A DNA stretch of 40,437 nt from CAXQRU01 sp964226685 (lineage in GTDB: Bacteria; Pseudomonadota; Gammaproteobacteria; Pseudomonadales; Cellvibrionaceae): contig CAXQRU010000186.1 of assembly GCA_964226685.1 (NCBI GenBank), positions 1-40,437 on the forward strand. Reading direction: 5' to 3'. Shown piece after piece: positions 14,970-23,819 of the stretch; position 1 is the first letter of the stretch; every line of letters begins with the position of its first letter. Below the pieces are notes generated by a model. That model was not told the DNA's origin. It did not search any database and was given only the letters and a program-made list of their open reading frames with translations. The position numbers and the translations under genes are program-made.

Positions 14970-15965
14970 ATGCAAAGTGCAGTAAATGAATTTCTAACAC
15001 CACGTCAGATTGACGTAACTGAAAATTCGCCTACTCATGCTAGGGTGGTTCTTGAACCTCTTGAGCGTGGTTTTGGGCATACACTTGGTAATGCATTAAG
15101 AAGAATTTTGTTATCTTCTATGCCTGGTTGCGCCATAACTGATGTAGAAATTGATGGTGTTCTGCATGAGTACAGCACCATAGAGGGAGTGCAAGAGGAT
15201 GTTATCGAAATCCTCTTGAATCTTAAAGATGTTGCTGTTGTTATGCATGATTCTGAAAGAACACAAACTACCTTATCTCTAACTAAATCAGGCCCAGGTG
15301 TTGTGACAGCGGGTGATATTGCCCTAGATCATGATGTTGAAATCAAAAACCCTGACCATGTTATTGCTAACATAACTGGTGATACGAAGCTTTCTATGAA
15401 GCTGATTGTTGCCAAAGGTCGTGGTTATCAGCCTGCAGATACTCGTGCTTCTGATGATGAAGAAACTAGAGCGATTGGTCGCTTGAAGTTAGATGCTTCT
15501 TTTGGGCCAGTTAAGCGTTTAGCTTACAATGTAGAGAGTGCCCGTGTTGAGCAAAGAACTGACTTGGATAAGTTAGTTTTGGACTTGGAAACCAATGGCA
15601 CAATAGATCCTGAAGATGCCATCAGACGTGCGGCTACTATTTTGCAACAACAGTTAGCTGTTTTCGTGGACTTGGAAGGTGAGAAATCTTCAGAGCCAGA
15701 ACAGAAAGAAGAGGCGATTGACCCAGTGTTATTGCGCCCTGTTGATGATCTTGAGCTGACTGTACGTTCTGCGAATTGTCTTAAAGCTGAGAATATCTAC
15801 TACATTGGTGATTTGATTCAGCGAACTGAGGTTGAATTGTTGAAGACTCCTAACTTGGGTAAGAAGTCACTGACAGAGATCAAAGATGTACTTGCTTCTC
15901 GTGGCTTGTCGCTAGGTATGCGTTTGGAGAATTGGCCTCCATCAAGTCTTCGTGGTGACGACTAA
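14970..15965 (+). CDS. rpoA: DNA-directed RNA polymerase subunit alpha
   Basis: Assembly platform of RNA polymerase and target of activators and UP elements. It is 331 residues against 329. The N-terminal dimerisation domain (about 1-235) contains RGFGHTLGNALRRILLSSMP and GVQEDVIEILLNLK. After an acidic linker the C-terminal domain (about 250-331) contains RSANCLKAENIYYIGDL and LGKKSLTEIKDVLASRGLSL, the DNA-binding helices. ATG 14970 has AAAGG upstream. A 64-base gap leads to rplQ. Confidence 0.98.
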   Translation: MQSAVNEFLTPRQIDVTENSPTHARVVLEPLERGFGHTLGNALRRILLSSMPGCAITDVEIDGVLHEYSTIEGVQEDVIEILLNLKDVAVVMHDSERTQTTLSLTKSGPGVVTAGDIALDHDVEIKNPDHVIANITGDTKLSMKLIVAKGRGYQPADTRASDDEETRAIGRLKLDASFGPVKRLAYNVESARVEQRTDLDKLVLDLETNGTIDPEDAIRRAATILQQQLAVFVDLEGEKSSEPEQKEEAIDPVLLRPVDDLELTVRSANCLKAENIYYIGDLIQRTEVELLKTPNLGKKSLTEIKDVLASRGLSLGMRLENWPPSSLRGDD

Positions 15966-16029
15966 ATAGGTAGTCGTTAGAATATAATTTCGATTGCTGA
16001 GATAGCAATATTAAGTAAAGGGTAATGTC

Positions 16030-16431
16030 ATGCGTCATCGTAAAAGTGGCCGAAAATTAAATCGAAATAGCTCTCACAGAAAAGCTATGTTTAAGAACAT
16101 GTGTATTTCTTTGATTGAGCATGAGCTGATCAAGACTACACTGCCAAAAGCAAAAGAGTTAAGGAAAGTGATTGAGCCATTGATCACGCTTTCTAAGAAA
16201 GATGGTGTTGCTAATCGCCGGTTGGCGTTTAGCCGACTAAATTCAGACTCTGCTGTTGGCAAGCTGTTTAATGAACTAGGTCCTCGTTTTGAAGCGAGAC
16301 CCGGTGGTTATGTCAGAATTTTGAAGTGTGGTTATCGTACTGGCGATAAAGCGCCAATGGCTTACATCGAGTTTGTTGATCGTCAAGTTGAAGTGATTGA
16401 TGATGAGCCGCTAGAAGCTGAAGCGAGCTAA
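16030..16431 (+). CDS. rplQ: 50S ribosomal protein L17
   Basis: 50S protein near the tunnel exit, 133 residues, slightly longer than E. coli (127) because of an acidic tail. MRHRKSGRKLNRNSSHRKAM is the diagnostic N-terminus and GGYVRILKCGYRTGDKAPMA the conserved C-terminal core. It closes the alpha operon and is followed by a strong terminator. Confidence 0.98.
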   Translation: MRHRKSGRKLNRNSSHRKAMFKNMCISLIEHELIKTTLPKAKELRKVIEPLITLSKKDGVANRRLAFSRLNSDSAVGKLFNELGPRFEARPGGYVRILKCGYRTGDKAPMAYIEFVDRQVEVIDDEPLEAEAS

Positions 16432-16445
16432 ACACAGATAGATTT

Positions 16446-16473
16446 AAATCCCCTGTTAATGGGGATTTTTTTT
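16446..16473 (+). terminator. Intrinsic terminator of the alpha operon
   Basis: AAATCCCC (16446-16453) pairs with GGGGATTT (16461-16468) around a seven-base loop, with eight T in a row. It sits between the convergent rplQ and response-regulator genes; read leftward it is followed by ATTTAAATC, so it may act weakly in both directions. Confidence 0.93.
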
Positions 16474-16487
16474 GCCTTTCATTTGGT

Positions 16488-18236
16488 TTATTGCAGGGAT
16501 TGGTTGTATTTCTTTTCTTGAATGTACATTGGCATTTGTTCTGAGTCGAGAGGCTTGCTGAACAGGTAGCCTTGTATAATGTTGCAGTTCATTTTCTTTA
16601 GTAGTGATAACGTTTCAAGGTCTTCTACACCTTCTGCGACTACATTGATTTTTAGTTTGCGCCCAAGCTCGATAATGACGGATGCAATGGCGGCATCTTT
16701 TTCACAATGAAGAATATCCTTGATAAAGCTTCGGTCGAGTTTGATACAGTCAATTTCAAAGTTCTTTAGATAGCTTAGAGAAGAAAAGCCAGTACCAAAA
16801 TCATCAATAGATAATTTAAAGCCACTATCTTTAAGCTTTTGAATGGTTTTGATATTTTGGGTGGTTGAATCAATAAAAATATTTTCGGTAAATTCTAAAT
16901 CGACCAGTTTGGGGTCGATCTCATGATCTTTGATAATCTTTTCAAGTGTTTCGTGTATCCTTGGGTGGCGCATAAACTTTGGTGAAAGGTTGATAGCAAT
17001 ATTGGTTTGTTCATCAATTATTCCGCTTTCTCGCCAGCGTTTCCACTGTACCAGTGCTTCTTCAATGATCCATTCAGTGGCGATGACGATGAGGCCGGTT
17101 TCTTCAAGTATATCGAGAAACATGGCTGGTGATAGGACTCCATGATGAGGGTGGCGCCATCTAACTAGGGCTTCAATGCCATAAATCTTTCCTTGTGTGA
17201 TGTCAATTTGGGGCTGGTACATCAAAAATAGTTGCTTTTCGTCGAGTGCTTTTCTGAGGCTGGCCTCAATATCAGCTCTAAGTTGCGCCGCAACTTGTAG
17301 GTCTTTGGTAAAAAAGGAGTATTGGTTGCCCCCTTTTTCTTTTGATAAGTACATCGCCATGTCGGCTTGCTTTAACAGTTTGGCGCTATCAAGATCTTCT
17401 GTTGCCATGGGAATGGATATGCCCAAGCTTCCGGAGGTGAAGACGATATTGCCATTAATTTCAAAGGGTTGAGATAGGGCTTGAAGTATTTTATCGGCGA
17501 TCATTTGGGTTTTGCGAATGCTGGAATTGTGGCTTTCAAACAGCAGTGTAAACTCATCTCCCCCAAGGCGTGAAAGAGTATCGCCTTTTCGTATGCAGTC
17601 GTTGATGCGCTTTGAAACTTCGATTAATAGCTGGTCCCCTACAGCATGTCCCAGGGTGTCATTGATATTCTTGAAGTTATCCAAATCCAGCATCATCACG
17701 CTAATTTGGGTTTTTTCTGGAAGACGTTCTTTGCGGAGCAAACAGCGGTTTAGTCGGTCGATAAAGACGCTACGGTTGACAAGGCCGGTGAGTGAATCGT
17801 GTCGAGCCAATTGTTTCAGTTGATTTTCAGTGTGTTTTCTCTCGATGGCGTAGTAGATGGTACGACTAACCATGGGGCCGTCGATTTCGCCCTTGTGAAT
17901 GTAATCTTGTGCTCCACAGCGAATCGCTTGTCTGACGATCCTTTCATCATGCGTACCGGTCAGGACAATAATTGGGGTGTCAGCATAGGTACTTTTGAGC
18001 GACTCAAGTGTGTTGAGTCCTATGCTATCGGGGAGTGTTAAATCCAAAATGATGACGTCAAAGTTTTCTTTTTCTAGGGTAGCTAGGGCGTTATGGAGAC
18101 TTTCAGCAACCGAGATTTGGTAATGTTGTTGTGAATTTTGTTTAAGTAAATAGTCGAACAACTGCACATCGGATGCATTATCTTCGATGTGCAATAAGCG
18201 TATCGTTCTGTTTTTTAGCAAGGATTGATTCGTCAC
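16488..18236 (-). CDS. REC-GGDEF-EAL response regulator (cyclic di-GMP turnover)
   Basis: 582-residue cytoplasmic regulator with three domains. The receiver (about 10-130) has phospho-acceptor Asp65, Thr93 and Lys115. The GGDEF domain (about 145-305) has an intact GGDEF at 225-229 and the inhibitory-site motif RKGD at 216-219, five residues upstream. The EAL domain (about 320-570) has EAL at 355-357, Glu451 and the Asp pair at 478-479, followed by LDRSF, AEGVED and QGYLFSKP. By sequence both diguanylate cyclase and phosphodiesterase activities could be functional, under phosphorylation control. The start is GTG 18236 with a weak site upstream. No histidine kinase is adjacent, so its partner is unknown. 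It is convergent with rplQ. Confidence 0.93.
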   Translation of the reverse strand: MTNQSLLKNRTIRLLHIEDNASDVQLFDYLLKQNSQQHYQISVAESLHNALATLEKENFDVIILDLTLPDSIGLNTLESLKSTYADTPIIVLTGTHDERIVRQAIRCGAQDYIHKGEIDGPMVSRTIYYAIERKHTENQLKQLARHDSLTGLVNRSVFIDRLNRCLLRKERLPEKTQISVMMLDLDNFKNINDTLGHAVGDQLLIEVSKRINDCIRKGDTLSRLGGDEFTLLFESHNSSIRKTQMIADKILQALSQPFEINGNIVFTSGSLGISIPMATEDLDSAKLLKQADMAMYLSKEKGGNQYSFFTKDLQVAAQLRADIEASLRKALDEKQLFLMYQPQIDITQGKIYGIEALVRWRHPHHGVLSPAMFLDILEETGLIVIATEWIIEEALVQWKRWRESGIIDEQTNIAINLSPKFMRHPRIHETLEKIIKDHEIDPKLVDLEFTENIFIDSTTQNIKTIQKLKDSGFKLSIDDFGTGFSSLSYLKNFEIDCIKLDRSFIKDILHCEKDAAIASVIIELGRKLKINVVAEGVEDLETLSLLKKMNCNIIQGYLFSKPLDSEQMPMYIQEKKYNQSLQ

Positions 18237-18305
18237 GTTCTACTTAATTACTGAGAATTCGGCGTCGTCAATCTTAAGTATAGTGCTTGCCTCAGAAAAT
18301 GCTTG

Positions 18306-21137
18306 TTATTGTTTCTTTTTGAGTAAAGGTTTTAGAAAGTGCCCTGTATGAGAGTCTGGGTGCTTAGCTATCGCCTCTGGCGCGCCCTCTGCGATGATTT
18401 GTCCGCCACCACTGCCGCCTTCTGGCCCTAGATCGATAATCCAGTCTGCCGTTTTGATGACATCTAAATTATGTTCTATCACTAGAATCGTATTGCCGTG
18501 ATCCCTAAGGCGGTGGAGCACCGTGAGTAGCATTTGTATATCGTGAAAGTGCAAGCCGGTGGTCGGCTCATCCAATATGTAGAGTGTTTGACCGGTATCT
18601 CGTTTGGATAATTCCTTGGCCAGTTTAACCCTTTGCGCTTCCCCGCCTGATAATGTCGTTGCCGATTGCCCAAGTTTTATGTAGGAAAGCCCGACATCGA
18701 TCAGTGTTTGCAGTTTGCGGTTGATGGCAGGTATGGCATCGAAAAATTGGTAGGCATCTTCGATGGTCATATCGAGCACTTGGTGAATATTTTTTCCTTT
18801 GTAGTGAATTTCTAAGGTTTCTCGGTTGTATCGCTCGCCCTTACAGATGTCACAAGGGACGTAAATATCTGGTAAAAAGTGCATTTCTACTTTTACCACG
18901 CCATCGCCTTGGCAGGCCTCGCAGCGACCGCCTTTGACATTAAAACTAAAGCGCCCAGGTTTGTAGCCTCTTGAGCGTGCTTCTTGCGTACTGGCAAACA
19001 GTTCCCTGACGGGGGTGAAGATGCCTGTGTAGGTGGCAGGATTGGATCGTGGAGTACGACCAATAGGACTTTGATCGATATCAACGCATTTGTCGAGGTG
19101 TTCTAGTCCACTAATGGATTGGTATTTCGCCGCTTTCAAAGTGGTTGCTTTATTGAGCTGCGTGGCGGCAAGTGGGTAGAGTGTATTGCTAATCAGGGTG
19201 GATTTTCCTGATCCAGACACGCCTGTGATACACGTCATAAGGCCGAGCGGCAGTTTCAGTGTGACATTTTGTAGGTTGTTGCCTGCGGCGCCCGTTAACA
19301 CCAGCTCTTTTCCTTTTTGAGGGAGGTGGCGCTGCTTGGGTACTTGAATACTCAATTTGCCAGAGAGATACTGGCCAGTTAAGGATTTTGGGTTTTTCTT
19401 GATGTTGGCAAGCGAGCCCTGTGCCACCACTTCGCCGCCGTGAACCCCTGCTCCTGGGCCGATGTCAATGATGTGATCAGCCAGGCGGATGGCATCTTCA
19501 TCGTGCTCAACCACAATAACGGTATTGCCAATATCTCTGAGGTGGGTGAGCGTTTTGAGAAGGCGATCATTATCTCGTTGATGTAAGCCAATGGAGGGTT
19601 CGTCCAGAATATAAAGCACGCCAACAAGTCCTGCGCCAATTTGACTGGCGAGACGGATTCTTTGAGCCTCGCCGCCTGAAAGGGTATCCGCGCTTCGACT
19701 TAACGTTAAATAATTAAGGCCAACGTTGACCAGAAATTTAAGACGATCTTGTAACTCTTTAATAATTTTATCGGCAATTTGACCTCTAGCGCCAGAGAGC
19801 TTCAGGGTACAAAAATAATCGTAGGCCTGTCCGATGGGCAGTGCGGTGATATCGGGTAGTGTTTGTTTTTCAATGAACACATTTCTTGCATCTTCGCACA
19901 GTCGAGTACCTCCGCAATCGGGACAGGCTTGTGATGTCAAAAATTTCGCCAGCTCTTCCCGAACGGATTGGGAGTCGGTATCTCGATACCGACGATTCAT
20001 ATTGGGAATCACGCCTTCAAAAGTGTGCTTGCGTTTGTGGATGTCGCCACGTTCATTGATGTAGCTGAAATTGATTTCTTCTTTGTCTGAGCCAAATAAT
20101 ATGGCATCTCGATGTGCTTTCTTTAATTTTTCCCACGGCGTGTCAATGCTAAATTTGTAATGTTTTGCCAGCGATTCCAGCAAGTGAAAGTAATAGACAT
20201 TGCGTCGATCCCAGCCTCGAATAGCGCCTTCAGCCATGCTGGCCTCTGGAAATTGCACCACTCGCTCGGGATCAAAATATTGGTGAACGCCGAGTCCATC
20301 ACAGGTGCCGCAAGCGCCTGCGGGGTTGTTGAAGGAGAATAATCTCGGTTCGAGTTCGCTGATGGCGTAATCACAAATTGGGCACGCGTGCTTAGAAGAA
20401 AACACTTGGTCTTTTTGTTCGCCATCCATGAAATGCAATAGCAAAGTTCCGCTGCTGAGATTGAGGGCAGTCTCGATGGATTCTGCTAACCGAAGTTTGA
20501 TGTCCTCTCTAACTTTAAAGCGATCAATGACGACTTCGATGGTGTGCTTTTTCTTTTTATCGAGTGAAGGAGCTTGGTCGATATCCACCACGATGCCGTC
20601 GATTCGTGCACGAATAAAGCCTTCTCGTTGAAGCTGTTCAAAGACGTGCAGATGCTCACCTTTTCTATCCTTGATCAGGGGGGCTAAAAGCATCAGTTTG
20701 GTGCCTTCCTCTAGTGCTAAGATACTGTCGACCATTTCACTGATGGTTTGAGCGGTGAGCGGTTGGTCATGTTGGGGACATCTGGGTTCGCCGACCCGTG
20801 CGAACAGGAGCCTTAAGTAATCGTAGATCTCAGTAATCGTTCCAACAGTCGAGCGGGGATTGTGGGAAGTTGATTTTTGTTCAATCGAGATAGCTGGGCT
20901 TAAGCCATCAACATGATCCACGTCAGGTTTGTCCATCATTGAGAGAAATTGCCGGGCGTAGGTGGACAACGACTCAACATAGCGCCTTTGGCCCTCGGCA
21001 TAGAGGGTATCAAAAGCCAGTGATGATTTGCCGGAGCCAGAAAGACCGGTAATCACAATGAATTTATCTCTTGGGATGGTCAGGTCGATGTTTTTCAGGT
21101 TGTGGGTGCGAGCCCCTTTTACGATGATAGTGTCCAC
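18306..21137 (-). CDS. uvrA: Excinuclease ABC subunit A
   Basis: Damage-recognition ATPase of nucleotide excision repair that loads UvrB. It is 943 residues, near the usual 940. Both ATPase modules are intact: Walker A GLSGSGKS at 31-38 and GVSGSGKS in the second half, with two LSGGEAQR signatures. Zinc-binding cysteine pairs occur in ACPICDYA/GACGTCDG and in RCEACQGDG/VPCDICKGE. The start is GTG 21137 with GAAGAG upstream. Its neighbours to the right (MFS gene, ssb) match the Pseudomonas order except for the interposed ugd. I see no LexA-type CTGT-N8-ACAG box. Confidence 0.98.
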   Translation of the reverse strand: MDTIIVKGARTHNLKNIDLTIPRDKFIVITGLSGSGKSSLAFDTLYAEGQRRYVESLSTYARQFLSMMDKPDVDHVDGLSPAISIEQKSTSHNPRSTVGTITEIYDYLRLLFARVGEPRCPQHDQPLTAQTISEMVDSILALEEGTKLMLLAPLIKDRKGEHLHVFEQLQREGFIRARIDGIVVDIDQAPSLDKKKKHTIEVVIDRFKVREDIKLRLAESIETALNLSSGTLLLHFMDGEQKDQVFSSKHACPICDYAISELEPRLFSFNNPAGACGTCDGLGVHQYFDPERVVQFPEASMAEGAIRGWDRRNVYYFHLLESLAKHYKFSIDTPWEKLKKAHRDAILFGSDKEEINFSYINERGDIHKRKHTFEGVIPNMNRRYRDTDSQSVREELAKFLTSQACPDCGGTRLCEDARNVFIEKQTLPDITALPIGQAYDYFCTLKLSGARGQIADKIIKELQDRLKFLVNVGLNYLTLSRSADTLSGGEAQRIRLASQIGAGLVGVLYILDEPSIGLHQRDNDRLLKTLTHLRDIGNTVIVVEHDEDAIRLADHIIDIGPGAGVHGGEVVAQGSLANIKKNPKSLTGQYLSGKLSIQVPKQRHLPQKGKELVLTGAAGNNLQNVTLKLPLGLMTCITGVSGSGKSTLISNTLYPLAATQLNKATTLKAAKYQSISGLEHLDKCVDIDQSPIGRTPRSNPATYTGIFTPVRELFASTQEARSRGYKPGRFSFNVKGGRCEACQGDGVVKVEMHFLPDIYVPCDICKGERYNRETLEIHYKGKNIHQVLDMTIEDAYQFFDAIPAINRKLQTLIDVGLSYIKLGQSATTLSGGEAQRVKLAKELSKRDTGQTLYILDEPTTGLHFHDIQMLLTVLHRLRDHGNTILVIEHNLDVIKTADWIIDLGPEGGSGGGQIIAEGAPEAIAKHPDSHTGHFLKPLLKKKQ

Positions 21138-21169
21138 GATTCTCTTCAGTAATGGTCAGTGAGCTGGGC

Positions 21170-21199
21170 AGTATAGATGCTTGTGTTATCGATAAACAA
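21170..21199 (-). promoter_or_regulatory. Probable promoter of uvrA
   Basis: On the minus strand, TTGTTT (21199-21194), an 18-base spacer and TATACT (21175-21170). The predicted start near 21163 leaves a leader of about 25 bases. A dyad (21179-21201) covers most of the spacer and the -35 hexamer, suggesting regulation. Confidence 0.55.
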
Positions 21200-21201
21200 G
21201 C
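21179..21201. promoter_or_regulatory. Dyad in the uvrA/ugd divergent region
   Basis: Outer arms GCTTGT and ACAAGC flank the perfect inner palindrome TTATCGATAA, with one unpaired base on the left. The element overlaps the predicted uvrA promoter and lies about 45 bases from the possible ugd promoter. It is a candidate operator; no regulator is identified. Confidence 0.45.
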
Positions 21202-21226
21202 GTATCCGCTGTTGCTGTAAATCAAG

Positions 21227-21256
21227 TTAGCACTTAGGGCGGTTAGGCAGTACAAT
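21227..21256 (+). promoter_or_regulatory. Possible promoter of ugd
   Basis: TTAGCA (21227-21232), an 18-base spacer and TACAAT (21251-21256), about 50 bases before the ugd start. The -35 match is only partial, so the call is tentative. Confidence 0.35.
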
Positions 21257-21305
21257 ACTACGCTTTTGCAGAGGGCATGGTTCATCGTGCTTAAATGAGG
21301 GTGAT

Positions 21306-22646
21306 ATGAGAGTTACGGTTTTTGGTACGGGGTATGTTGGGCTGGTAACGGGTGCTTGTTTGGCGGATGTCGGTCACCAGGTAATGTGCGTCGATGTTGA
21401 TCAGAAAAAAATCGAGCGCTTAAAAGCGGGCGAAATTCCTATTTATGAGCCGGGTCTTGAAAAGGTCGTCAAAGAAGCTTACCAAGCGGGCAATCTATAT
21501 TTCACCATAGATGCGGAAGAGGCCGTGAACTTCGGTGATATCTGCTTTATTGCCGTGGGAACTCCACCCGATGAAGACGGCTCGGCTGACCTTCAATATG
21601 TATTGGCCGTAGCGGACACCATTGCTCTACACATGCAATCGTCAAAAATCGTGGTGACCAAATCGACGGTGCCGGTTGGCACGGCCGATAAAGTCGCCCA
21701 TACCCTGCAAACTCGTCTAGAAAAAGAAAATAAGCTCTCCAAATCCATCCAATATTATGTGGCGTCTAACCCAGAGTTCTTGAAAGAAGGTAATGCCGTT
21801 GGTGACTTTATGAAGCCCGACCGGATCGTGATTGGCACGGAAGATCAAGAGGTGATCGAGGCGTTAAAAGAGCTGTATGCTCCCTTTAATCGAAGCCGAG
21901 ATCGTCTGGTGGTGATGGATGTTCGCTCTGCCGAGCTGACTAAATATGCGGCGAACGCGATGTTGGCGACCAAAATTAGCTTTATGAATGAGATGGCTAA
22001 TTTGGCAGAGAGATTGGGGGCTGATATTGAGCAAGTGCGTAACGGCATCGGCTCAGACCCTCGTATCGGTTATCACTTTATTTACCCAGGTTGCGGTTAT
22101 GGCGGTTCTTGCTTTCCGAAAGATGTTAAGGCCTTAGCGCGCACCGCGCTGGAGTGCGATTATGTGCCTGAGTTGTTGCAGGCCGTTGAAGAAGTCAATG
22201 AGCAACAAAAGCATCGATTGTTTGAAAAGCTCAGCGAGCACTTTGATGGTCAGCTAAAAGGCAAAACCATTGCGGTGTGGGGCTTGAGCTTTAAGCCAAA
22301 TACCGATGATATGCGAGAGGCTCCCAGCCGGGTGCTCATGGAGGCACTGTGGGCCGAGGGCGCCAGAATTCGTGCCTACGATCCTGAGGCCATGGTTGAA
22401 TGCAGTCGCCTCTATCCCGATGAGCCCTTGTTGGCCCTTGTCGATACCAAAGAAGAAGCCCTACATGATGCCGATGCTTTGGTCATTTGTACGGAGTGGA
22501 AAGAATTCCGTGCTCCTGATTTTTCTGGTATGAAAGGTTTGCTCAATCAGCCGGTAATTGTCGATGGTAGAAACCTTTACAGTTTAGAGCTTGCTGAGCG
22601 TTATGGTATGACTTATTACTCCATTGGGAGGCGGGTCGTCCGTTAA
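21306..22646 (+). CDS. ugd: UDP-glucose 6-dehydrogenase
   Basis: Cytoplasmic enzyme oxidising UDP-glucose to UDP-glucuronate with two NAD+, supplying uronic-acid polysaccharides or lipid A modification. It is 446 residues. The N-terminal NAD fold has GTGYVG at 7-12. The catalytic Cys is residue 269 in GGSCFPKD. The C-terminal UDP-binding domain has GLSFKPNTDDMREAPS and VDGRN. ATG 21306 has TGAGGGTG upstream. It sits between uvrA and the MFS-ssb pair, where Pseudomonas has no such gene. Its substrate would come from galU at 27244. The MFS gene starts 3 bases after its stop, so they may be cotranscribed. Confidence 0.96.
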   Translation: MRVTVFGTGYVGLVTGACLADVGHQVMCVDVDQKKIERLKAGEIPIYEPGLEKVVKEAYQAGNLYFTIDAEEAVNFGDICFIAVGTPPDEDGSADLQYVLAVADTIALHMQSSKIVVTKSTVPVGTADKVAHTLQTRLEKENKLSKSIQYYVASNPEFLKEGNAVGDFMKPDRIVIGTEDQEVIEALKELYAPFNRSRDRLVVMDVRSAELTKYAANAMLATKISFMNEMANLAERLGADIEQVRNGIGSDPRIGYHFIYPGCGYGGSCFPKDVKALARTALECDYVPELLQAVEEVNEQQKHRLFEKLSEHFDGQLKGKTIAVWGLSFKPNTDDMREAPSRVLMEALWAEGARIRAYDPEAMVECSRLYPDEPLLALVDTKEEALHDADALVICTEWKEFRAPDFSGMKGLLNQPVIVDGRNLYSLELAERYGMTYYSIGRRVVR

Positions 22647-22649
22647 GTT

Positions 22650-23795
22650 ATGTTGGAAAGTCGAGCCATTAGCTCCCTTGCAACCCTTTACATTGTTCGC
22701 ATGTTGGGGTTGTTCATGATTTTGCCTGTGCTCAAAACCGCTGGTGATGAGTATCAGGGTAGCACGCCGTATTTGATGGCGGTGGCTCTTGGTGCTTATG
22801 GCTTTTCTCAAGCCTTGCTTCAAATGCCCTTTGGCGTATTGTCGGATCGATTTGGGCGTAAACCTTTAATTGCTATTGGGCTCACTTTATTTATGGCTGG
22901 CTCTTTAATGGCTGGCTTTGCTGAGTCCGTTGAATGGCTGATCGTGGGTCGTATCTTGCAAGGGTCGGGTGCGATTGCAGGTGTGATTATGGCGATGGTG
23001 GGTGACTTAACCAGCATTGAGAATCGCTCCAAGGCCATGGCCTCGATCGGCGCCTCGATAGGGGTTGCCTTTGCCTTGTCCTTGGTAATAGGCCCTTATT
23101 TGACGGGGGTGTTTGACGGTGTCCGCGTGGTCTTTTTTGTGTCTGCGGGCTTTTCCTTGCTGGGGTTTTTGGTGTTGCTATTTTTGGTGCCGACGCCGCC
23201 TAAACAAGAGCGTAAGCCACTGTTAGCGGGCATTGGGCAGGTAATTCGCCATCCCGATCTTGTTCGCTTGAATATCAGCGTCTTTATTTTGCATGCGCTA
23301 TTGATGCTGGTGTTCATCACTGTGCCTCCACTGCTTAAATATCAGCTTGAGGTGGTAGAAAAACAGCAGGCGTGGTTTTATCTAAAAATAGTGGCCGTGG
23401 CCTTTGCGGTCATGATCCCGATGATGATCATAGCTGAGCGCCGGGGGCGAGCGAAGGAATTAATGTTTGTGGCGGCCTTGTTAATGTTGCTGGCTATGTT
23501 AACCTTGGCTTTGGTGCCCATCAATTACGGCTGGCTGGTATTTGCGGTATTGGTCTTTTTTATAGGCTTTAACTATTTTGAAGCCAGCTTGCCATCTTTA
23601 ATGACGAAAATTGTTCCTGTTCAGTTTAAAGGGGCTGGCTCCGGCGCATTTTCCACTTGTCAGTTTTTGGGTACAGGGGTAGGCTCTATTGGAGCGGGTT
23701 GGTTAGGAGCTGAGTGGGCCTTGTGGGCCGCCATGTTATTGATCGTATTGTGGTGTTTGATTTTGGTGCCATTGAAGGTGCCCTCAAAGCCTTAA
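22650..23795 (+). CDS. Major facilitator superfamily transporter
   Basis: Inner-membrane transporter of 381 residues with about 12 predicted helices. The motif A loop between helices 2 and 3 reads GVLSDRFGRK (62-71), typical of drug/proton antiporter-like MFS proteins. The substrate is unknown. It corresponds in position to the MFS gene between uvrA and ssb in Pseudomonas. ATG 22650 lies 3 bases after ugd with no close Shine-Dalgarno site (a GGGAGG is 18 bases upstream), so translation may be coupled to ugd. Confidence 0.9.
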   Translation: MLESRAISSLATLYIVRMLGLFMILPVLKTAGDEYQGSTPYLMAVALGAYGFSQALLQMPFGVLSDRFGRKPLIAIGLTLFMAGSLMAGFAESVEWLIVGRILQGSGAIAGVIMAMVGDLTSIENRSKAMASIGASIGVAFALSLVIGPYLTGVFDGVRVVFFVSAGFSLLGFLVLLFLVPTPPKQERKPLLAGIGQVIRHPDLVRLNISVFILHALLMLVFITVPPLLKYQLEVVEKQQAWFYLKIVAVAFAVMIPMMIIAERRGRAKELMFVAALLMLLAMLTLALVPINYGWLVFAVLVFFIGFNYFEASLPSLMTKIVPVQFKGAGSGAFSTCQFLGTGVGSIGAGWLGAEWALWAAMLLIVLWCLILVPLKVPSKP

Positions 23796-23819
23796 TTTAT
23801 TGTTATATAGGAGAAAGTC

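Noticed and set aside
21138..21305. LexA (SOS) box for uvrA
   Set aside because: No CTG-N10-CAG arrangement is present in the uvrA/ugd intergenic region.
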